A stretch of DNA of 64,000 bases, from NCBI RefSeq assembly GCF_900496975.1, contig NZ_UFQC01000001.1, forward strand, positions 186,001 through 250,000. Reading direction: 5' to 3'. Below the pieces are notes generated by a model. It was not told where the DNA came from. It made no database searches and saw only the letters and a program-made list of their open reading frames with translations. This document shows positions 1 through 8,555 of this stretch, one piece after another (position 1 is the stretch's first letter; every line of letters starts with the position of its first letter). Source of the stretch: Achromobacter veterisilvae. GTDB lineage: Bacteria; Pseudomonadota; Gammaproteobacteria; Burkholderiales; Burkholderiaceae_B. Made by a program: the position numbers and the translations under genes.

Positions 1-512
1 GTTTCGCGCGGCACGGCATGGCGGGGAGTCTCCTGCCGCAACTGCTGCTTGGCGCGCCGCACCAACTGGCGACAGGCGGCCTCGGTCTTGCCGAGGGTGC
101 GCGCGACGTCCTCGTAATCCTCGTCGAACACCTCGCGCATCAGGAACGCGGCGCGGGCCTCGGGCGACAGCCGCTCCAGCATGAACAGGAAGGCCACCGA
201 AACGTCATCGGCGAATTCGCGGATTTCCTCGGGCGTGGCCGGCGCCGGCATCAGCACGGGTTCGGGCAGCCAGATGCCCACGTAGCTCTCCCGCTGCGCC
301 TTGGCCGCGCGCAGGCGGTCGATGGACAGGCGCGTGGCCACCGTCACCAGCCAGGCTTCGGGATTGTCCAGCGCCGCGGGGTCCGCTTCGTGCCAGCGCA
401 GCCACGTGTCCTGCACCACGTCTTCGGCCTCCGCGACGGCGCCCAGCATCCGGTAGGCGATCGCGTGCAGGCGCGCGCGATGGCGGTTGAACAGGCTGGT
501 GGAGTCGGTCAT
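1..512 (-). CDS. ECF-type RNA polymerase sigma factor (partial, 3' end outside window)
   Basis: The reading frame begins MTDSTSLFNRHRARLHAIAYRML and runs off the left edge after about 170 codons. Region 2 is visible (RMLGAVAEAEDVVQDTWLRW, followed by the hydrophobic AWLVTVATRLSIDRLR), and so is a region 4 helix-turn-helix (LSPEARAAFLMREVFDEDYEDVA, then TEAACRQLVRRAK). This layout is typical of SigJ/ECF41-like factors, which often carry a C-terminal SnoaL-like extension that would lie outside the window. An in-frame ATG 24 bases upstream (536) is possible; neither start has a strong ribosome site. Target genes cannot be told from the window. Confidence 0.85.
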   Translation of the reverse strand, partial: MTDSTSLFNRHRARLHAIAYRMLGAVAEAEDVVQDTWLRWHEADPAALDNPEAWLVTVATRLSIDRLRAAKAQRESYVGIWLPEPVLMPAPATPEEIREFADDVSVAFLFMLERLSPEARAAFLMREVFDEDYEDVARTLGKTEAACRQLVRRAKQQLRQETPRHAVPRE

Positions 513-669
513 GGGCGAACGCCCGCGCCAGGGCATGAAATGATCGGAGACGCGCGTTATTTTGCGGTCTCCCCCCGAAAACGGCAAGCGCCCCGGCCGG
601 CCCGCGGCGATCGCGCCGCACACGGACACGGGGACGAGCGCCAGGCCGGTGGCCGCCCCCTCCCGCCGG

Positions 670-1659
670 TCATTCCACCGTCGCGCCCGACCGCTTCACG
701 ACTTCCGCCCAACGCGGGATTTCAGTCGCCATCAGGTCGCGCAGTTGATCCGGCGTGCTGCCGACCAGTTCCATTCCCATGGTCTTGCCCAGCTTCTCCT
801 GCACGTCCGGCTCTTTCAGGATCAGCGCGATCTCCTGGGCCAGCCTGTCCAGGATGGGCTTGGGCGTGCCCTTGGGCGCGTACACCGCCTGCCAGGACGC
901 CATCTGGAAACCCGGCACGCCGGCCTCCTGCATGGTCGGCACGTCGGGCGCCAGCGCGATGCGGTCCTTGGTGGTGACGGCCAGCAGTTTGAGCTTGCCC
1001 GTCTGCAGCAGCGGCAGCGCCGCCGTCATCTGGTCGAACATGAAGGTCACCGCGCCCGAGGACACGTCCACCATCGCGGGCGGCGTGCCCTTGTACGGCA
1101 CGTGCGTGAGCGGCACGCCGATCATGCCGGAAAAGAGTTCGCCGGCCAGGTGCGTCGAGGTGCCGGCGCCCGAGGACGCGAAGGTGCGCTTGCTCGGGTC
1201 GCGCTTGAGCAGCGCGATGAGGTCTGCCACCGAATTCACGCCCAGGTTCGGGTCCACCAGCAGCACGTTGGGCAGGTAGGCGATCAGCGATACCGGCTCG
1301 AAGTCCTTGACCGGGTCGTACTTCAGGTTCTTGTACAGGCTGGCGTTGATGGCGTGCGTGCTGATAGTGCCGCCGAACAGCGTATAGCCGTCGGGCGGCG
1401 CCTTGGCGACATAGGTGGCGCCGATGCCGCCGGCCGCGCCGGGCTTGTTCTCCACGACCACGTTCTGGTGCAGGCGGTCGCCCAGCTTCTGGGCCAGCAC
1501 CCGGCCCACCACGTCGGTCGAACCGCCGACGGTGAACGGCACCACATAGGAAATCGGTTTCTGCGTGGGCCAGTCGGCCGCGCGGGCGGGCAATGCCAGC
1601 ATGCCCAGCATGGCGCCGGCCAGCAGCGCGGCCAGCGCGCCGCGTCGTTGCGTATTCAT
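670..1659 (-). CDS. Bug-family periplasmic substrate-binding protein (tripartite tricarboxylate transporter receptor)
   Basis: Predicted 329-residue secreted receptor. The N-terminus (MNTQRRGALAALLAGAMLGM, cleavage likely after ALPARA) is a signal peptide, and the mature part begins with the Bug signature DWPTQKPISYVVPFTVGGSTD. Later family blocks include VENKPGAAGGIG and LTHVPYKGTPPAMVDV. The start was chosen at 1659 because AGGAGA lies about six bases upstream; the longer frame to 1713 has no such signal. It is the last gene of an operon with the RraA-like and dehydratase genes, so it probably captures the sugar acid or other carboxylate those enzymes use. No TctA/TctB membrane genes are adjacent, which is common for orphan Bug receptors in this family of bacteria. 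Confidence 0.9.
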   Translation of the reverse strand: MNTQRRGALAALLAGAMLGMLALPARAADWPTQKPISYVVPFTVGGSTDVVGRVLAQKLGDRLHQNVVVENKPGAAGGIGATYVAKAPPDGYTLFGGTISTHAINASLYKNLKYDPVKDFEPVSLIAYLPNVLLVDPNLGVNSVADLIALLKRDPSKRTFASSGAGTSTHLAGELFSGMIGVPLTHVPYKGTPPAMVDVSSGAVTFMFDQMTAALPLLQTGKLKLLAVTTKDRIALAPDVPTMQEAGVPGFQMASWQAVYAPKGTPKPILDRLAQEIALILKEPDVQEKLGKTMGMELVGSTPDQLRDLMATEIPRWAEVVKRSGATVE

Positions 1660-1716
1660 GATTGTCTCCTGCCTCTGGTTATCGGTCTGGGATGCCGGCG
1701 GCGCCGGCGGCAAGGC

Positions 1717-2436
1717 TCAGCGGCCCTGTTCTTTGCGCCATGCGGCGAATTTGTCCTTGGTGCCCGGATCGGTGGGCGGGTACAGGCCGAGGATGGACGC
1801 GCCCTGCCGCACCTGGTCGGTCACGAAATCCTCGAAGGCGGTCATTTCCACGGCCTCGGCCGCGATCTCGTCGGCCAGGTGCGCCGGGATCACCACTACG
1901 CCCTCGCGGTCGCCCACCACGATGTCCCCCGGGAACACGGCCACGTCGCCGCAACCGATGGGCGTATTGATGTCCAGCGCCTGGTGCAGGGTCAGGTTGG
2001 TCGGCGCCGACGGGCGCTGGTGGTAGGCGGCGAAGCCCAGCTCGGCGATCTCGGGCGAATCGCGAAAGCCCCCGTCCGTCACCACGCCGGCCGCGCCGCG
2101 CTTCATGAGGCGCGTCACCAGGATGGAGCCGGCCGACGCCGCCCGCGCGTCCTTGCGACTGTCCATGACCAGCACCGCGCCTTCCGGGCAGGTCTCGACC
2201 GCGACGCGCTGCGGATGCGAGCGGTCTTCGAATACCTTGATGGTGTTCAGGTCCTCGCGCGCGGGGATGTACCGCAGGGTGAAGGCCGGGCCCACCATGT
2301 TGGGCAGCGAGGCGTTCAGCGGACGCACGTCCTGGATGAACTGGTTGCGCAGGCCGCGCTTGAACAAGGCGGTGCACAGGGTGGCGGTGCTGACGCCGGC
2401 CAGCCTGGCGCGGGTTTCGGGATGCATTGGGGACAC
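1717..2436 (-). CDS. RraA-like / 4-hydroxy-4-methyl-2-oxoglutarate aldolase family protein
   Basis: The protein is about 239 residues and belongs to the RraA/HMG-aldolase fold. It shows VGPAFTLRYIPAREDLNTIK, the metal-site region AVLVMDSRKDARAASAGSILVTRLMKRGAAGVVTDGGFRDSPEI, and IGCGDVAVFPGDIVVGDREGVVVIPAHLA, which closely follow the family pattern GDxxVADxxGVxVxP. Members cleave 2-oxo-acid aldols to pyruvate; some are only RNase E regulators, but the catabolic context favours an enzyme. A GTG start at 2436 has GGAG five bases upstream; the ATG at 2427 lacks a good site. It sits 22 bases after the dehydratase stop and 57 bases before the Bug gene, as one operon. Confidence 0.85.
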   Translation of the reverse strand: MSPMHPETRARLAGVSTATLCTALFKRGLRNQFIQDVRPLNASLPNMVGPAFTLRYIPAREDLNTIKVFEDRSHPQRVAVETCPEGAVLVMDSRKDARAASAGSILVTRLMKRGAAGVVTDGGFRDSPEIAELGFAAYHQRPSAPTNLTLHQALDINTPIGCGDVAVFPGDIVVGDREGVVVIPAHLADEIAAEAVEMTAFEDFVTDQVRQGASILGLYPPTDPGTKDKFAAWRKEQGR

Positions 2437-2458
2437 GATGGCTCCGGAGTGTGGGGGT

Positions 2459-4189
2459 TCAGAAAATCTCGGGTTCGGGCACGGGCGCGCCGAATCCGGT
2501 TTCCAGGAAGTCGAAATCGCAGCCGTCGTTGGCCTGGAGGATGTGCCGGGAATACATCCAGCCGTAGCCGCGCTCGTAGCGCCTGGGCGGCGGCGTCCAG
2601 GCGGCGCGCCGGGCCGCCAGTTCTTCGTCGCTGACATTCAGGTGGATGCTGCGGGCCGGCACGTCCACGGTGATCAGGTCGCCTGTCTTGACCAGCGCCA
2701 GCGGGCCGCCGATATAGGCCTCGGGCGCGGCGTGCAGGATGCAGGCGCCGTAGCTGGTGCCGCTCATGCGGGCGTCCGACAGGCGCAGCATGTCGCGCAC
2801 GCCCTGCTTCACCAATTTGGTGGGAATGGGCAGCATGCCCCATTCGGGCATGCCCGGGCCGCCCTGCGGACCGGCGTTGCGCAGGATCATGATGTGGTCG
2901 GCGGTGACGTCCAGGTTCTCGTCGTCGACCGCCGCCTTCATGCTGGGATAGTCGTCGAACACCAGCGCGGGCCCGGTGTGCCGCAGGTATTGCGGCGCGC
3001 AGGCGCTGGGCTTGATGACGCAGCCGTCCGGCGCGATATTGCCGCGCAGCACGGCCAGCGCGCCTTCCTCGTAGATGGCGTTCTCCAGCGTGCGGATCAC
3101 GTCGTCGTTGTAGACCTCGGCGCCGGCGATGTTCTCGCCCAGCGTCCTGCCGGTGACCGTCATGGCGGACGGATCCAGGTGGCCATGCAGGCGCGACATC
3201 AGCGCCGGCAGTCCGCCCGCATAGTAGAAGTCTTCCATCAGGTAGGTATCGCCGCTGGGCCGGATGTTGGCGATCACGGGCACCTTGCGGCTGGCGGCGT
3301 CGAAGTCGTCCAGGCCCACGGCGCAGCCCGCGCGCCGCGACATGGCGACCAGGTGCACGATGGCGTTGGTGGAGCACCCCATGGCCATGGCCACGTTGAT
3401 GGCGTTCTTGAAGGACGCGAGGCTCAGGATGCGCTGCGGCGTCAGGTCTTCCCAGACCATCTCCACCGCGCGCCGCCCGCACTCGGCCGACATGCGCATG
3501 TGGTTGACGTCCGCCGCGGGGATCGAGGACGCGCCCGGCAGGGTCATGCCGATGGTCTCGGCGATGGCGGTCATGGTGCTGGCCGTGCCCATGGTCATGC
3601 AGGTGCCGTAGCTGCGCGCGATGCCGCCCTCCACTTCGGTCCATTGTTCCTGCGTGATCTTGCCGGCGCGCCGCTCGTCCCAGAGCTTCCAGGCGTCCGA
3701 GCCGGAACCCAGGATCCGGCCTTTCCAGTTGCCGCGCAGCATGGGGCCGGCGGGCACGTAGATACAGGGCAGCCCGGCGCTGATCGCGCCCATGATGAGT
3801 CCGGGCGTGGTCTTGTCGCAGCCGCCCATCAGGACCGCGCCGTCCACCGGGTGGCTGCGCAGCAGCTCCTCGGTCTCCATGGCGAGGAAATTGCGGTACA
3901 GCATGGTGGTCGGCTTGACGAAAGATTCCGACACCGAAATGGCGGGCAGCTCCACCGGGAAGCCGCCCGCCTGGAACACGCCGCGCTTGACGTCCTCCAC
4001 TCGCTGCTTGAAATGGCTGTGGCAGGGATTCAGGTCGGACCAGGTATTGACGATGGCGATGATGGGCCGGCCCGCCCAATCGTCGGGGCCATAGCCCATT
4101 TGCATCATGCGGGAACGGTGGCCGAAGGAGCGCAGGTCGTCCTTGGCCATCCAGGCGGCGCTGCGCAGGCTTTCGTAGGAACGTTTCAT
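2459..4189 (-). CDS. IlvD/Edd-family dehydratase (sugar-acid dehydratase type)
   Basis: Predicted 576-residue Fe-S dehydratase. Both family signatures are present: the first around CDKTTPGLIMGAISAGLPC and the second around LSDARMSGTSYGACILHAAPE. These bind the Fe-S cluster and Mg2+ in dihydroxy-acid and aldonic-acid dehydratases. Length and paired genes (RraA-like aldolase, Bug receptor, GntR/FCD regulator) point to an aldonate dehydratase such as the L-arabinonate type rather than biosynthetic IlvD; the substrate is not determinable here. ATG 4189 (MKRSYESLRSAAWMAKDD) is preferred over a GTG at 4234 that lies within the operator palindrome. It is the first gene of the minus-strand operon. 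Confidence 0.88.
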   Translation of the reverse strand: MKRSYESLRSAAWMAKDDLRSFGHRSRMMQMGYGPDDWAGRPIIAIVNTWSDLNPCHSHFKQRVEDVKRGVFQAGGFPVELPAISVSESFVKPTTMLYRNFLAMETEELLRSHPVDGAVLMGGCDKTTPGLIMGAISAGLPCIYVPAGPMLRGNWKGRILGSGSDAWKLWDERRAGKITQEQWTEVEGGIARSYGTCMTMGTASTMTAIAETIGMTLPGASSIPAADVNHMRMSAECGRRAVEMVWEDLTPQRILSLASFKNAINVAMAMGCSTNAIVHLVAMSRRAGCAVGLDDFDAASRKVPVIANIRPSGDTYLMEDFYYAGGLPALMSRLHGHLDPSAMTVTGRTLGENIAGAEVYNDDVIRTLENAIYEEGALAVLRGNIAPDGCVIKPSACAPQYLRHTGPALVFDDYPSMKAAVDDENLDVTADHIMILRNAGPQGGPGMPEWGMLPIPTKLVKQGVRDMLRLSDARMSGTSYGACILHAAPEAYIGGPLALVKTGDLITVDVPARSIHLNVSDEELAARRAAWTPPPRRYERGYGWMYSRHILQANDGCDFDFLETGFGAPVPEPEIF

Positions 4190-4231
4190 AGGGGCAAGGC
4201 GGAAAACGGAATGGCGACGAAGCCATTTAAA

Positions 4232-4247
4232 CACTAATATATTAGTG
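4232..4247. promoter_or_regulatory. Perfect 16-bp palindrome, candidate GntR/FCD operator
   Basis: CACTAATATATTAGTG reads identically on both strands. It is AT-rich in a GC-rich background and lies between the divergent dehydratase operon (start 4189) and the GntR/FCD gene (start 4317). FCD-type GntR proteins typically bind short AT-rich palindromes in such shared promoters, so it is the obvious site for autoregulation and operon control. Confidence 0.65.
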
Positions 4248-4316
4248 CGTCAGCTAGGTGAAAACCCGCTACACTTGGGCTTCCCCGTTTCCGTGACCCT
4301 GCCCTTCGCGCCCCCG

Positions 4317-5006
4317 ATGCCCAGCCCAAAGCTCCGATTGGACCGCTCGCGCCACGCGGCGCCGCAGGTGTTCGAACACCTGCGCGAACAGATCGTCTCC
4401 CTGGAACTCGCCCCCGGCGCGCCGCTGTCGCGCGTGACGCTGGCCGACGCCTACGGCCTGAGCCAGACCCCCATCCGGGATGCCCTGATGCGGTTGGCGG
4501 AAGAAGCCCTGGTCGAGATCTATCCCCAGCACACGACCGTGGTCAGCCGCATCGACATCGCGGCGGCCCGCGAGGCGCATTTCCTGCGCCGTTCGCTCGA
4601 ACTGGAAATCGTGCGGATGCTGGCGCAGCGGCCCGACCCGACGCTGTTCCAGCGGCTGCAGGCCAGCATCGACCTGCAACGCGCCAGCCACGCCGGCGGC
4701 CAGTACCAGCAGTTCATCGATGCCGACCAGGCATTCCACCGCGACATGCACGACGCCGCCGGCGTGACCCGCCTTTGGGAACTGGAACAGCGCTACAGCG
4801 GCCACCTGGACCGCCTGCGCCGGCTGCACCTGCCGGAAGCCGGCAAGGCCGAGCGCATCCTGGACGATCACCAGCGCCTGCTGGACGCCATCGTCGCCCA
4901 GGATGCCGCGCGGGCACAGCAAGTGCTGCGCGAACATCTTTCGGGCACGCTCAGCCAGGTGGCCGAGATCTGCAAGCGGTATCCTGAGTACGTACAGGCC
5001 GCGTAG
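4317..5006 (+). CDS. GntR-family transcriptional regulator, FCD subfamily
   Basis: Predicted 229-residue regulator. The N-terminal winged helix is seen in QVFEHLREQIVSLELAPGAPLSRVTLADAYGLSQTPIRDALMRLAEEALVE (roughly residues 15-65). The C-terminal all-helical FCD ligand domain has the metal-binding pattern residues in DADQAFHRDMH and ILDDHQRLLDAI. It is divergent from the dehydratase operon and probably represses it until a sugar-acid intermediate binds. ATG 4317 was chosen because the earlier in-frame GTG at 4245 lies in the palindrome; no strong Shine-Dalgarno sequence is visible before either. Confidence 0.88.
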   Translation: MPSPKLRLDRSRHAAPQVFEHLREQIVSLELAPGAPLSRVTLADAYGLSQTPIRDALMRLAEEALVEIYPQHTTVVSRIDIAAAREAHFLRRSLELEIVRMLAQRPDPTLFQRLQASIDLQRASHAGGQYQQFIDADQAFHRDMHDAAGVTRLWELEQRYSGHLDRLRRLHLPEAGKAERILDDHQRLLDAIVAQDAARAQQVLREHLSGTLSQVAEICKRYPEYVQAA

Positions 5007-5118
5007 GCCAAAAAGAGGCGCTCAAACGCGCCGCCCGCCGGTATGATCGAGGACACCCCGCGGCGGCGGGAGGGCCCGCCGGGCCATGGCCCGCCGCTTA
5101 CCGAACGGAACGTTCCCC

Positions 5119-5685
5119 ATGATCGCAAGGCATGCAAGATCCCGACTCGCCCTCGCCGCGCTGGTCGCGGCCGCATGGGGCTCCGCCGCCCCGGCCGCCC
5201 AGCCCGGCGCGTGCGAGACCATCACGGTGCGCGAGGGCGATCCGGTGCCGGCCAACGCCTGCGCGGTGAACGTGGTGCCGCGGGACCCGGGCCCGGCGGG
5301 CATGCTGTTCGGCGGCCCGGAATGGGTGCCGCTGGATCCCCAGGCCATGCCGGGCGTGTTCTATGACAGCGCCTCGATCAAGCCCCTGTCCGAACGCCCC
5401 GCCGTGGTGGCCGTGACCGTGGCCTGGTTCTATGCCCAGCCCCGGATCTCCGAGGCCAACGGGCAGTCCTACCGTTCCGTGACCCAGCCGGTCACGATGA
5501 ACTGCTCGGCGAATACCTATACCGTTTACCGCACCCTGCACTACGCCGGGGAAAACGCCACCGGCTCGATCGTGGAATCCCCGCCCACGGCCGGCATCCA
5601 CGACGCGCCGATCGCGCACGATCCCGTGCAGCGCAAACTGCGCGGCCTGGTCTGCCCCGCGGGCGGCAAAAGCACGCGCAAGTAA
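5119..5685 (+). CDS. Secreted protein resembling the surface-adhesin E family
   Basis: Predicted 188-residue exported protein with a clear signal peptide (ARSRLALAALVAAAWGSAAPAAQ). The mature part has EWVPLDP, FYDSASIKPL, AVTVAWFYAQP, SYRSVTQPVTMNCSANTYTVYRTLHYAGENATG and a final LVCP. This spacing of a WxxV/YD start, a mid-protein NC and a terminal VC resembles the surface-adhesin protein E fold. Two conserved cysteines could form a disulfide. It stands alone between the GntR gene and a convergent ABC operon. Function is unknown; the family assignment rests on pattern recognition and is moderate. Confidence 0.6.
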   Translation: MIARHARSRLALAALVAAAWGSAAPAAQPGACETITVREGDPVPANACAVNVVPRDPGPAGMLFGGPEWVPLDPQAMPGVFYDSASIKPLSERPAVVAVTVAWFYAQPRISEANGQSYRSVTQPVTMNCSANTYTVYRTLHYAGENATGSIVESPPTAGIHDAPIAHDPVQRKLRGLVCPAGGKSTRK

Positions 5686-5692
5686 GGCCGGC

Positions 5693-6526
5693 CTACCCCC
5701 GCCAATAGCGGTACAGCGCGCGCGCCCCGGCATCCAGCAGGAAGCCCAGCACGCCTATCATCAGCACCATCGCCATCAGCTCCGAATACGCGAGGCGGTC
5801 GCGCGTATCCAGGATGAAATAACCCATGCCCGCCGACACGCCCAGCATCTCGCAGGGCACCAGCACGATCCACAGGATCCCGATCGCCAGGCGCACGCCC
5901 GTCAGGATATGGCCCAGCACCCCCGGCAGGATGACGCTGCGCAGCGTCTCCCAGCGGGTCGCGGCCACGCTTTGGGCCAACAGTAGCCAGCGCGGGTCCA
6001 GTTGCTGCACGCCCGCCGCCGTGTTCAGCACGATGGGCCAGACGGCCGCGAAGGCCAGCAGGAAGTAGACCGGGTCGTCGCCCACGCCAAAGACCATCAC
6101 GGCTATCGGCATCCACGACAAAGGCGAAATCATCCGCAGGAACTGCATGGCCGGCGAGACCGCGGCCTCGAGCCGCCGGTAGCTGCCGATGGCCAGCCCC
6201 AGCGGCACGCCGATGGCCAGCGCGAAGCCCAGGCCCACGGCGACGCGCCGCAGGCTGACCAGGATGTGCGCGGGCAGGTCGGACCCCGTCAGCAGTTCGC
6301 CCAGGCTGACGAAGGTGGCGCCCGGGGAAAACCGCCGCGCCATGCCGCCCGCGGGCGACAGGACGTCCGTGCCCAGCCACCACAGCGCCAGCAGCGCGGC
6401 CAAGCCGCCGGCGCCCAGCGCGCAGCGCGCGGCCAGGCCCTGGCCGCCGCGCTTGCGGCCCTCCGCCGGGTCTTGCGCGGCGACCAATCCGGCCGGCGTA
6501 CCGGCGGCGGACTCCCGGGCCGTCAC
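5693..6526 (-). CDS. ABC transporter permease (SsuC/TauC/NrtB type)
   Basis: Predicted 277-residue inner-membrane permease with about six hydrophobic segments. The BPD_transp_1 coupling region is seen near SVAATRWETLRSVILPGVLGHILTGVRLAIGILWIVLVPCEMLG. It starts with GTG at 6526, whose bases overlap the stop of the binding-protein gene (GTGA), so the two are translationally coupled. It is the last gene of a five-gene operon. Related importers move sulfonates, taurine, nitrate or bicarbonate; the upstream acyl-CoA-dehydrogenase-like gene leans towards an organosulfur or other organic substrate. Confidence 0.88.
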   Translation of the reverse strand: MTARESAAGTPAGLVAAQDPAEGRKRGGQGLAARCALGAGGLAALLALWWLGTDVLSPAGGMARRFSPGATFVSLGELLTGSDLPAHILVSLRRVAVGLGFALAIGVPLGLAIGSYRRLEAAVSPAMQFLRMISPLSWMPIAVMVFGVGDDPVYFLLAFAAVWPIVLNTAAGVQQLDPRWLLLAQSVAATRWETLRSVILPGVLGHILTGVRLAIGILWIVLVPCEMLGVSAGMGYFILDTRDRLAYSELMAMVLMIGVLGFLLDAGARALYRYWRG

Positions 6527-7713
6527 GCCTGCACCAGCTCGGTCCGGGTGTACTGGTCGGGAAAGCCGAAACGGCTCAGGCCGCCCGCCGATTCGATGGC
6601 GCGCCTGACGTAGCGGTCGTCGACCAGTTCAGAGGCGGCGCGGGCCGGATCCAGGCCCGCCAGAAAGCCGCGGTCCGCCTCGATCAGCGTATCGCGCAGG
6701 CGGCGCACCAGTTCCTCGGTGTAGCTCGGGAAGGGATACGGCTGGAAGTCGATGCGGCGTTCGTCCCAGTCCGCATGCCGGATGGCACCGCTGGCCAGAT
6801 ATTGCTCGCGATCCGCGGGCGGCGGCGCCAGCACCTTGGACAGCGCGGGCAAGGCGTGCGGCGTGTAGCGGTTGATGCCTTCCTTGGACAGCAGCCGCGC
6901 CGTCTCGGCCCGGTTCTCGCGTATCCACAACTGGGCCTGCACGATGGCGTCCACCACCTTCTGCGACCATTGCGGACGCTGTTCCAGGTCGCGCTCGTGC
7001 ATGAACACCACGCAGCAGGCGTGGTTGCGCCAGACATCGCCCGTGAAGCGCAGCACCTTGCCCACGCCCAGGGTCTCGGCCACCGCGTTGAACGGCTCGG
7101 CCACGATGTAGCCGGCGATGCGGTTCTGCGCCAGCGCGGGCGGCATGTCGGCCGGCGCCATGACGACCAGGTTCACCTCGCCCGCGCCCACCGTGCCGTC
7201 CTTGCGGGACACGGGCGCCAGGCCGTTTTCTCGCAGCAGGTATTGCAGCACGACGTTGTGGATGGAATACCAGAACGGAATCGCGACCGTCTTGCCGCCC
7301 AGGTCCTTGACGCTATTGATGGCCGGCGCCACGGTCAGGCCCGAGCCGCCCACGTGGTTCCAGGCCACCACCTTGGCCGGCACCTGACTGCCGAACCGCG
7401 CCCACACCGTCATGGGCGACAGCAGGTGCACCACGTTCACCTGCCCGGAGATGAAGGCTTCTATCACCTGCGCCCAACTGCGCAGCAGCGTGGGTTTTTC
7501 CGCCTTGACCCCGGCCTTCTCGAACAGGCCGTTGTTGTGCGCCACCAGCAGCGGCGCGGCATCGGTGATGGGCAGGTAGCCGATGCGCACCGGCGCGTCG
7601 GGTTCGCTCTGCGCGCGGGCGTTGAACGCCGACAGCAGGGAGGCGGCGCCGCCGGCCGTCAGCAGGGCCGAGAGTTTCAACCAGTCGCGACGCGACATGT
7701 GTTCAAGGCACAT
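6523..7713 (-). CDS. ABC transporter substrate-binding protein (SsuA/NrtA type)
   Basis: Predicted 396-residue exported binding protein. The N-terminus contains a Tat-like motif (SRRDWLKLSALLTAGGAASLL) before a cleavage area at NARAQ, and the mature part starts VRIGYLPITDAAPLLVAHNNGLFEKAGV, typical of NMT1/NrtA-like proteins. FISGQVNVVHLLSPMTVWA and KDLGGKTVAIPFWYSIHNVVL are further family blocks. Start 7713 has AAGGAG about eight bases upstream; the ATG at 7698 would shorten the leader by five residues. It lies between the ATPase (44 bases upstream) and the permease (overlapping). Confidence 0.88.
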   Translation of the reverse strand: MCLEHMSRRDWLKLSALLTAGGAASLLSAFNARAQSEPDAPVRIGYLPITDAAPLLVAHNNGLFEKAGVKAEKPTLLRSWAQVIEAFISGQVNVVHLLSPMTVWARFGSQVPAKVVAWNHVGGSGLTVAPAINSVKDLGGKTVAIPFWYSIHNVVLQYLLRENGLAPVSRKDGTVGAGEVNLVVMAPADMPPALAQNRIAGYIVAEPFNAVAETLGVGKVLRFTGDVWRNHACCVVFMHERDLEQRPQWSQKVVDAIVQAQLWIRENRAETARLLSKEGINRYTPHALPALSKVLAPPPADREQYLASGAIRHADWDERRIDFQPYPFPSYTEELVRRLRDTLIEADRGFLAGLDPARAASELVDDRYVRRAIESAGGLSRFGFPDQYTRTELVQA

Positions 7714-7757
7714 CGAAGAACTCCTTGTAGGGACTGCCCGCGGCGCGGGCCCCCGGG

Positions 7758-8555
7758 TCAGGCAAGCGCGGCTTCGCCGCGGACGGCCCGCAGCGCGGTG
7801 CGCAGGCGGGTAAGGATTTCCAGGCGCAGCGCGCCCATTTCCGGCAACAGGTCGGCGCGGGGCTGCGGCAGGTCCACCCGCCACACGCCCAGGATGCGGC
7901 CGGGCGCGCCGCCCAGCAGCACGATGCGGTCGGCCAGCACCAGCGCTTCGTCGATATCGTGCGTGATCAATACGGCGGCGGTATCGAAATCGGCCACCAC
8001 CTTGCGCAGCAGCGCCTGCATCTCGCCGCGCGTCACCTCGTCCAGCGCGCCGAAAGGTTCGTCCAGCAGCAGCACGGAAGGCTGGCGCGCCAGGCAGCGG
8101 GCCAGGGCCGCGCGCTGCGCCATGCCGCCCGACAATTGCGCGGGACGCAGTTGCCGGGCGTGCGACAGGCCGACCTCGTCGATGGCCTGGTCCACCCGCG
8201 CGCGGCGCTGCGCCTCCGTCAGCGCCGGCTGGTGCTTGAAATCCAGGCCGAAAGCCACATTGCGTTCCAGCGACAGCCAGGGCAGCAGGCTCGGATCCTG
8301 GAAGGCCACGGCCACGCGGGGATGCACGCCCGTCAGCGGCGCGCCTTCCATCAGCAGGGTGCCGGCGCTGGCGGACTGCAAGCCGGCCAGCACGCGCAGC
8401 AGGCTGGACTTGCCGGCGCCGCTTGCGCCCAGCACGGCCACCACCTCGCCACGCGCCAGGTCCAGGTCCACGCCCTGGAACACCGCGCCGGCCGCCCCCG
8501 GGTAGCTGAGCGCCAGGCCCCGGGCCCGCAGCACCGGTTGCGGGGCCGTCGTCAT
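7758..8555 (-). CDS. ABC transporter ATP-binding protein (SsuB/TauB/NrtD type)
   Basis: Predicted 265-residue ATPase with Walker A (GASGAGKSS), Q-loop (AVAFQDPSLLPWLSLERNVAFG), signature LSGGMAQRAALARCLARQPSVLLLDEP (ABC motif plus Walker B) and the H-loop ITHDIDEAL. The start codon at 8555 overlaps the stop of the acyl-CoA-dehydrogenase-like gene (ATGA), so the enzyme and importer are made together. It energises the adjacent binding protein and permease. Confidence 0.93.
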   Translation of the reverse strand: MTTAPQPVLRARGLALSYPGAAGAVFQGVDLDLARGEVVAVLGASGAGKSSLLRVLAGLQSASAGTLLMEGAPLTGVHPRVAVAFQDPSLLPWLSLERNVAFGLDFKHQPALTEAQRRARVDQAIDEVGLSHARQLRPAQLSGGMAQRAALARCLARQPSVLLLDEPFGALDEVTRGEMQALLRKVVADFDTAAVLITHDIDEALVLADRIVLLGGAPGRILGVWRVDLPQPRADLLPEMGALRLEILTRLRTALRAVRGEAALA

